From Halichoerus grypus (taxonomy: Eukaryota; Chordata; Mammalia; Carnivora; Phocidae), in assembly GCF_964656455.1 (NCBI RefSeq), contig NC_135724.1:10191414-10255413 (forward strand): a stretch of DNA of 64,000 nt, given 5' to 3'. Below are positions 59,290 to 64,000 of this stretch, one piece after another. Every line of letters begins with the position of its first letter. Position 1 is the stretch's first letter. The notes under the pieces are model-generated. The model was given only the letters and a program-made list of their open reading frames with translations, ran no database searches and was not told the DNA's origin. Made by a program: the position numbers and the translations under genes.

Positions 59290-61579
59290 CAGAGTTTTCT
59301 CCATCATAATTCAATGGATAATGGATAATCTTTTCAACAAACGGTGGTGAAAAACTGAACATCTATGTGTGAAAAAAATGAATATGCACACAGATACTAT
59401 ATTTTTTAAAATAACGCAAAATGGGTGAAAGGCCCAATCATAAAGTGCAAAATTATAAATTTTCTAAAAGAAAACATGTAAAAAACCTGTATAACTTAGG
59501 GTTTGGTGATACAACATCAAATGAGCAAAACATGAAAGATAAATTGATATTTTTAAGTTTATTAAAGTAAAATCCTCTGCTCTGTAAATACTGCTATTAA
59601 AATAAGCCACAGATTGAAAAAATAAATTTGCAAAAGACATATCTGAATAAAAACATATATTGAAAATATATAAAAATATTTTAAAACAGTAAGAAATTTT
59701 TTAAAATTAAAATGGACAAAATCTGAGCAAACACCTCAGCAGAGAACATATAAATAACAAATAAGCACAGGCAATTATATTCAACATTATTTGTCATGAG
59801 AGAAATTCAAATTAAAACAACAAAGAGATACTACTACACAATTATTATAGTGGTTGATATCCAAATACCTCACAATATCAAATGTCACTGAGAATGCAGA
59901 GCAAGAGAAATCTCTTTAATTGCTAGTGTAAATGCAAAATGGCACCACAACTTTGGAAAATAATTTGCAGTTTCTTACAAAGTTAAACATTATTTTGTTA
60001 TATGATCCAGAAACTCTACTCCTATGTATTTACCTCACCGATTTTTAAATTTATATTCACACAAAAAGCTGTACCCAGATATCTACAGATTTGTTTATAA
60101 TCAACAAAACATGAAAGTAATCAAGATGTTTTTCAGTAAGTGAATTAACAAACTAGTACATTTGTACAATGTATTTTTATTGTATGTTGAGATATTATTT
60201 TTATTGTACAATGAATTATGATTCAGCAATAAATAATGCACTATCAAGCTGTAAAACTATATGGATAAATCTTAAATGCCTATTGCTAAGTAAAATAAGC
60301 CAGGCTGGAAAAGCTACAAATCAATTAATTCCAAATATATTCTGTAAACAGAAAACTATAGATCCTAGAAAAACAGTGATAGCCAGAGGTTGGGAGTAGG
60401 GTTTAAAAAGGTGAAATGGGAATTTTATTATTTTTTAATTTTTATTTATTTATTTATTTTTGGGTTTTATTTAGATTCAAGTTAGTTAACACACAGTGTA
60501 TTATTAATTTTGGGGTAGGATTTAATGATTCATCAGTTGTAACATCCAGTGCTCATTACATTAAGTGCCCTCCTTAATACCCATCACCAGTTACCCCAAC
60601 CCTGCCCCCACCTCTCCTCCAGCAACCTCAGTTTGTTCTCTATAGTTAATAGTCTCTATGGTTTGTCTCCCTGTTTTTTATCCTGTTTTATTTCTCCTCT
60701 CCTTCCCCTATGTTCATCAGTTTTGTTTCTTAAATTCCACATATGAGTGAAATCATATGGTATTTATCTTTCTCCGACTGACTTATTTCACTTAGCATAA
60801 TACCCTCTAGTTCCATCCACATCATTGCAAATAGCAAGATTTCATGCAAATGGCTAACAGACACATGAAAAAATGCTCAATATCACTCATCATCAGGGAA
60901 ATACGAATCAAAACCACAGTGAAATAGCACCTCACACCAGTCAGAATGGCTAAAATTAACAACTCAGGAAATGACAGATGTTGGTGAGGATGAAGAGAAG
61001 GGGGAACCCTCCTACACTGTTGGTGAGGATGCAAGCTGGTGCAGCCATTCTGGAAAACAGTATGGAGATTCCTCAAAAAGTTAAAAATAGAACTACCCTA
61101 TGGCTCAGCAATTGCACTACTGGGTATTTATTCAAAGGATACAAAAATAGTAATTTGAAGGGGCACATGCACCCAATGTTTATAGCAGCAATGTCCACAA
61201 TAGCCAAACCATGGGAAGAGCACAGATGTCCACTGATGAATGAACGGATAGAGAAGAGGAGGTATACATATAGAATGGAATATTACTCAGCCACCAAAAA
61301 TAAATGCGGAATTTAAAGAAACAATCCTCTCAGACGTAACATAACACATTTTTCAAAACCATAAGAATTTACAATGCAAAGAGTGGAACTTGATATAAAA
61401 TTTCTCAAAAATCACCTAGGAATAAGGATTTCAGAATGGAATTCAGAATATGACAAAATAATCCAACTGTATTATTATAAATACATGAAGCAATCTCACC
61501 TAACTGGGCAGCAGGGAGTGGGAGAAGAGCTGATCTAAGTAACTCTGGAAATGTGTGGAGTCTATAAAATTAAAGGCAA
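59290..61579 (+). mobile_element. Old L1 3' half, split by an inverted L1
   Basis: Old L1 ORF2 C-terminal and 3' UTR text runs from about 59290 to 60425 ('acgcaaaatgggtgaaaggc', 'gtgatagccagaggttggga'). It resumes after the insertion at about 61307 ('catttttcaaaaccataaga', 'tacaatgcaaagagtggaac') and ends near 61579. No frame is intact. Confidence 0.82.
60426..61306 (-). mobile_element. 5'-inverted (twin-primed) L1
   Basis: 60426-60845 is an L1 3' end on the minus strand, with T-rich start and 'aagttagttaacacacagtg'. 60846-61306 is the adjoining 5' piece on the plus strand ('caaatggctaacagacacat' to 'ggaatattactcagccacca'). In L1 coordinates the outer end of the inverted piece (aaaataaatg) meets the start of the 3' piece (atgaaatcttgc). 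A short duplication (ggaattt) flanks the unit at 60419-60425 and 61308-61314. Confidence 0.85.
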
Positions 61580-61711
61580 AGATCCAACAGTACATTAAAG
61601 GATTATTCACCATGACCATTGGGATTTATCCCTGGGCTGCAAGGTTGATTCAACATCCGCAAATCAATCAATGTGATATAATACATCAATAAAAGAAAGA
61701 ACAAGAACCAT

Positions 61712-63484
61712 ATGATTCTCTCAATAGATGCAGAAAAAGCATTTGACAAAGTACAGCATCCTTTCTTGATCAAAACTCTTCAGAGTGTAGGGATAGAGGG
61801 TACATACCTCAATATCATAAAAGCCATCTATGAAAAACCCACAGCAAATATCATTCTCAATGGGGAAAAACTGAGAGCTTTCCCCCTAAGGTCAGGAACA
61901 CGGCAGAGATGTCCACTATCACCATTGCTATTCACATAGTACTAGAAGTCTTAGCCACAGCAATCAGAGAACAAAAAGAAATAAAAGGCATCTGAATTGG
62001 CAAAGAAGAAGTCAAACTCTCACTCTTTGCATATGATATGGTACTTTATGTGGAAAACCCAAAAGACTCCACTCCAAAACTGCTAGAACTCATACAGGAA
62101 TTCAGTAAAGTGGCAGGATATAAAATCAAAGCACAGAAATCAGTGGCATTTCTATACACCAACAACAAAACAGAAGAAAGAGAAATTAAGGAGTCGATCC
62201 CATTTACAATTGCACTCAAAACCGTAAGATACCTAGGAATAAGTCTAACCAAAGAGGCAAAGAATCTGTACTCAGAAAACTATAAAATACTCATGAAAGA
62301 AATTGAGGAAGACACAAAGAAATGGAAAAATGTTCCATGCTCATGGATTGGAAGAACAAATATTGTGAAGTAGTCAATGCTACCTAGAGCAATCTACACA
62401 TTCAATGCAATCCCTATCAAAATACCATCAACTTTTTTCAAAGAAATGGAGCAAATAATCCTAAAATTTGTATGGAACCAGAAAAGACCCTGAATAGCTA
62501 GAGGAATGTTGAAAAAGAAAAGCAAAGCTGGCGGCATCATAATTCCGGACTTCAAGCTCTATTACAAAGCTGTCATCATCAAGACAGTATGTACTGGCAC
62601 AAAAACAGACATATAGATCAATGGAACAGAATAGAGAGCCCAGAAATGGACCCTCAACTCTATGGTCAACTAATCTTCGACAAAGCAGGAAAGAATGTCC
62701 AATGGAAAAAAGACAGTCTCTTCAACAAATGGTGTTGGGAAATTGGACAGCCACAGGCAGAAGAATGAAACTGGACCATTTCCTTACACCACACACAAAA
62801 ATAGACTCCAAATGGTTGAAAGACCTAAATGTGAGACAGGAGTCCATCAAAATCCTAAAGGAGAACACAGGCAGCAACCTCTTCGACCTCAGCCGCAGCA
62901 ACTTCTTCCTAGAAACATCGCCAAAGGCAAGGGAAGCAAGGGCAAAAATGAACCATTGGGACTTCATCAAGATAAAAAGCTTTTGCACAGCAAAGGAAAC
63001 AGTCAATAAAACCAAAAGACAACAGACAGAATGGGAGAAGATATTTGAAAATGACATATCAGATAAAGGGCTAGTATCCAAAATCTATAAAGAACTTCTT
63101 AAACTCAACACCCAAAAAACAAATAATCCAATCAAGAAATGGACAGAAGACATGAACAGACATTTTTCCAAAGAAGACATCCAAATGGCCAACAGACACA
63201 TGAAAAAGTGCTCAACATCACTCTGCATCAGGGAAGTCCAAATCAAAACCTCAATGAGATACCACCTCACACCAGTCAGAATGGCTAAAGTTAACAAGTC
63301 AGGAAACGACAGATGTTGGCGGGGATGCGGAGAAAGGGGAACCCTCTTACACTGTTGGTGGGAATGCGACCTGGTGCAGCCACTCTGGAAAACAGTATGG
63401 AGGTTCCTCAAAAAGTTGAAAATAGAGCTACCATACAACCCAGCAATTGCACTACGGGTATTTATCCCAAAGATACAAATGTAG
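61712..63484 (+). pseudogene. L1 ORF2p remnant (reverse transcriptase to C-terminus)
   Basis: ORF2p carries out nicking and target-primed reverse transcription for L1. Three open pieces remain. 61712-61939 has the RT segment [19 protein letters not shown]. 62038-62373 lies downstream of the catalytic box. 62621-63484 (287 codons) is the C-terminal part, with C-X3-C-X7-H-X4-C ([18 protein letters not shown]) near residues 228-245. The FADD catalytic box reads FAYD at 62027-62038. Breaks include a frameshift near 61935, a TGA near 61996, a TAG near 62371 and a TGA near 62490. Endonuclease absent. Non-functional. Confidence 0.9.
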
Positions 63485-63597
63485 GGACCCGAAGGGGTAC
63501 GTGCACCCTGATGTTTATAGCAGCAATGTCCACAATAGCCAAACTATGTAAAGAGCCAAGATGTCCATCGACAGATGAATGGATAAAGAAGATGTGG

Positions 63598-63600
<3 letters not shown>

Positions 63601-63643
<43 letters not shown>
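63601..63643. repeat. (CA)n microsatellite in young L1
   Basis: About 20 uninterrupted CA units follow 'gatgtggtata'. Long uninterrupted runs of this kind are usually polymorphic. Confidence 0.97.
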
Positions 63644-63645
<2 letters not shown>

Positions 63646-64000
63646 GGAATATTGTGCAGCCATCAAAAGGAATGAAATCTTGCCATTTGCAACGATGTGG
63701 ATGGAACTGGAGGGTGTTATGCTGAGCGAAATAAGTCAATCAGGAAAGACATGTATCATATGACCTCACTGATATGAGGAATTCTTAATCTCAGGAAACA
63801 AACTGAAGGTTGCTGGAGTGGTGGGGGTGGGAGGTATGGGGTGGCTGGGTGATAGACACTGGGAGGGTATGTGCTATGGTGAGCGCTGTGAATTGTGTAA
63901 GACTGTTGAATCACAGACCTGTACCTCTGAAACAAATAATACATTATATGTTAAAAAAAAAAAAAAAAAAAAAGAAGATAGCAGGAAGGGAAAAATGAAG

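Larger units (their letters stand above)
61580..64000 (+). mobile_element. Young 5'-truncated L1 running off the window
   Basis: Starts at 'gatccaacagtacattaaag' in ORF2, passes the reverse transcriptase and C-terminus, has a (CA)n run at 63601-63643 and then 3' UTR module 1. After an A-run (about 63953-63973) the purine linker agaagatagcaggaaggg begins at 63974 and is cut by the window edge. By analogy with 56942 the outer module should follow. The copy is fairly well preserved but has several stops and frameshifts. Confidence 0.95.

Noticed and set aside
61712..63484. Possible intact retrotransposition-competent L1
   Set aside because: It is 5'-truncated, with no ORF1 or endonuclease, and has several stops, frameshifts and a changed catalytic box.

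Overview
This is a 64 kb piece of nuclear DNA from a mammal. The most abundant short repeat is the tRNA-derived CAN-SINE (SINEC) of Carnivora. About twenty copies are visible, with a GGCGCCTGGGTGGCTCAG-type head, a CT-rich middle and an AATAAA-type A-rich tail. Their wording (cttcggctcaggtcatgatc, then ctccctctcccactccccctg) fits an arctoid carnivoran (seal, bear or mustelid type) better than the dog SINEC_Cf type. That placement is recollection of family consensus sequences; no search was run.

I find no credible host protein-coding exon, rRNA, tRNA gene or CRISPR array. The DNA is AT-rich and reads like an intergenic or deep intronic gene-poor region. The longest open frames are LINE-1 ORF2 relics (best: 62621-63484 and 32682-33311), Tigger transposase relics, or chance frames.

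Layout: 1-2640 is an old L1 carrying a nested L1 tail and a SINE. 2641-6850 holds more old L1 pieces on both strands. 8530-12000 is an old L1 split by a younger L1 that carries a 3' transduction. 14300-21430 has L1, L2 and SINE fragments and unassigned old repeats. 22680-25940 is repeat-poor. 25951-29110 is a SINE-rich cluster with two L1 ends. 32209-33799 is a 5'-truncated L1 with ORF2 remains. 35888-38446 is a nearly complete Tigger1 DNA transposon split by a SINE. 38450-41350 and 41430-43370 are repeat-poor. 43378-43571 is a hAT-like non-autonomous element. 44540-47430 is ancient L1 plus three SINEs. 48665-48890 is a MIR. 50640-51520 is probably a decayed MaLR element. 52434-57452 mixes SINEs, L1 ends, an L2 with a 107-bp tandem duplication, and a solitary LTR. 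59290-61580 is an old L1 split by a 5'-inverted L1. 61580 to the window end is a young L1 that runs off the edge.

Nothing here acts as a multi-gene system. What can be read is a layered history of retrotransposition, with target-site duplications (TSDs) still legible at most SINEs. The most notable points are: a young L1 lineage whose 3' UTR carries two related tail modules that move as one unit; an L1 with a clear 3' transduction; and a twin-primed (5'-inverted) L1.
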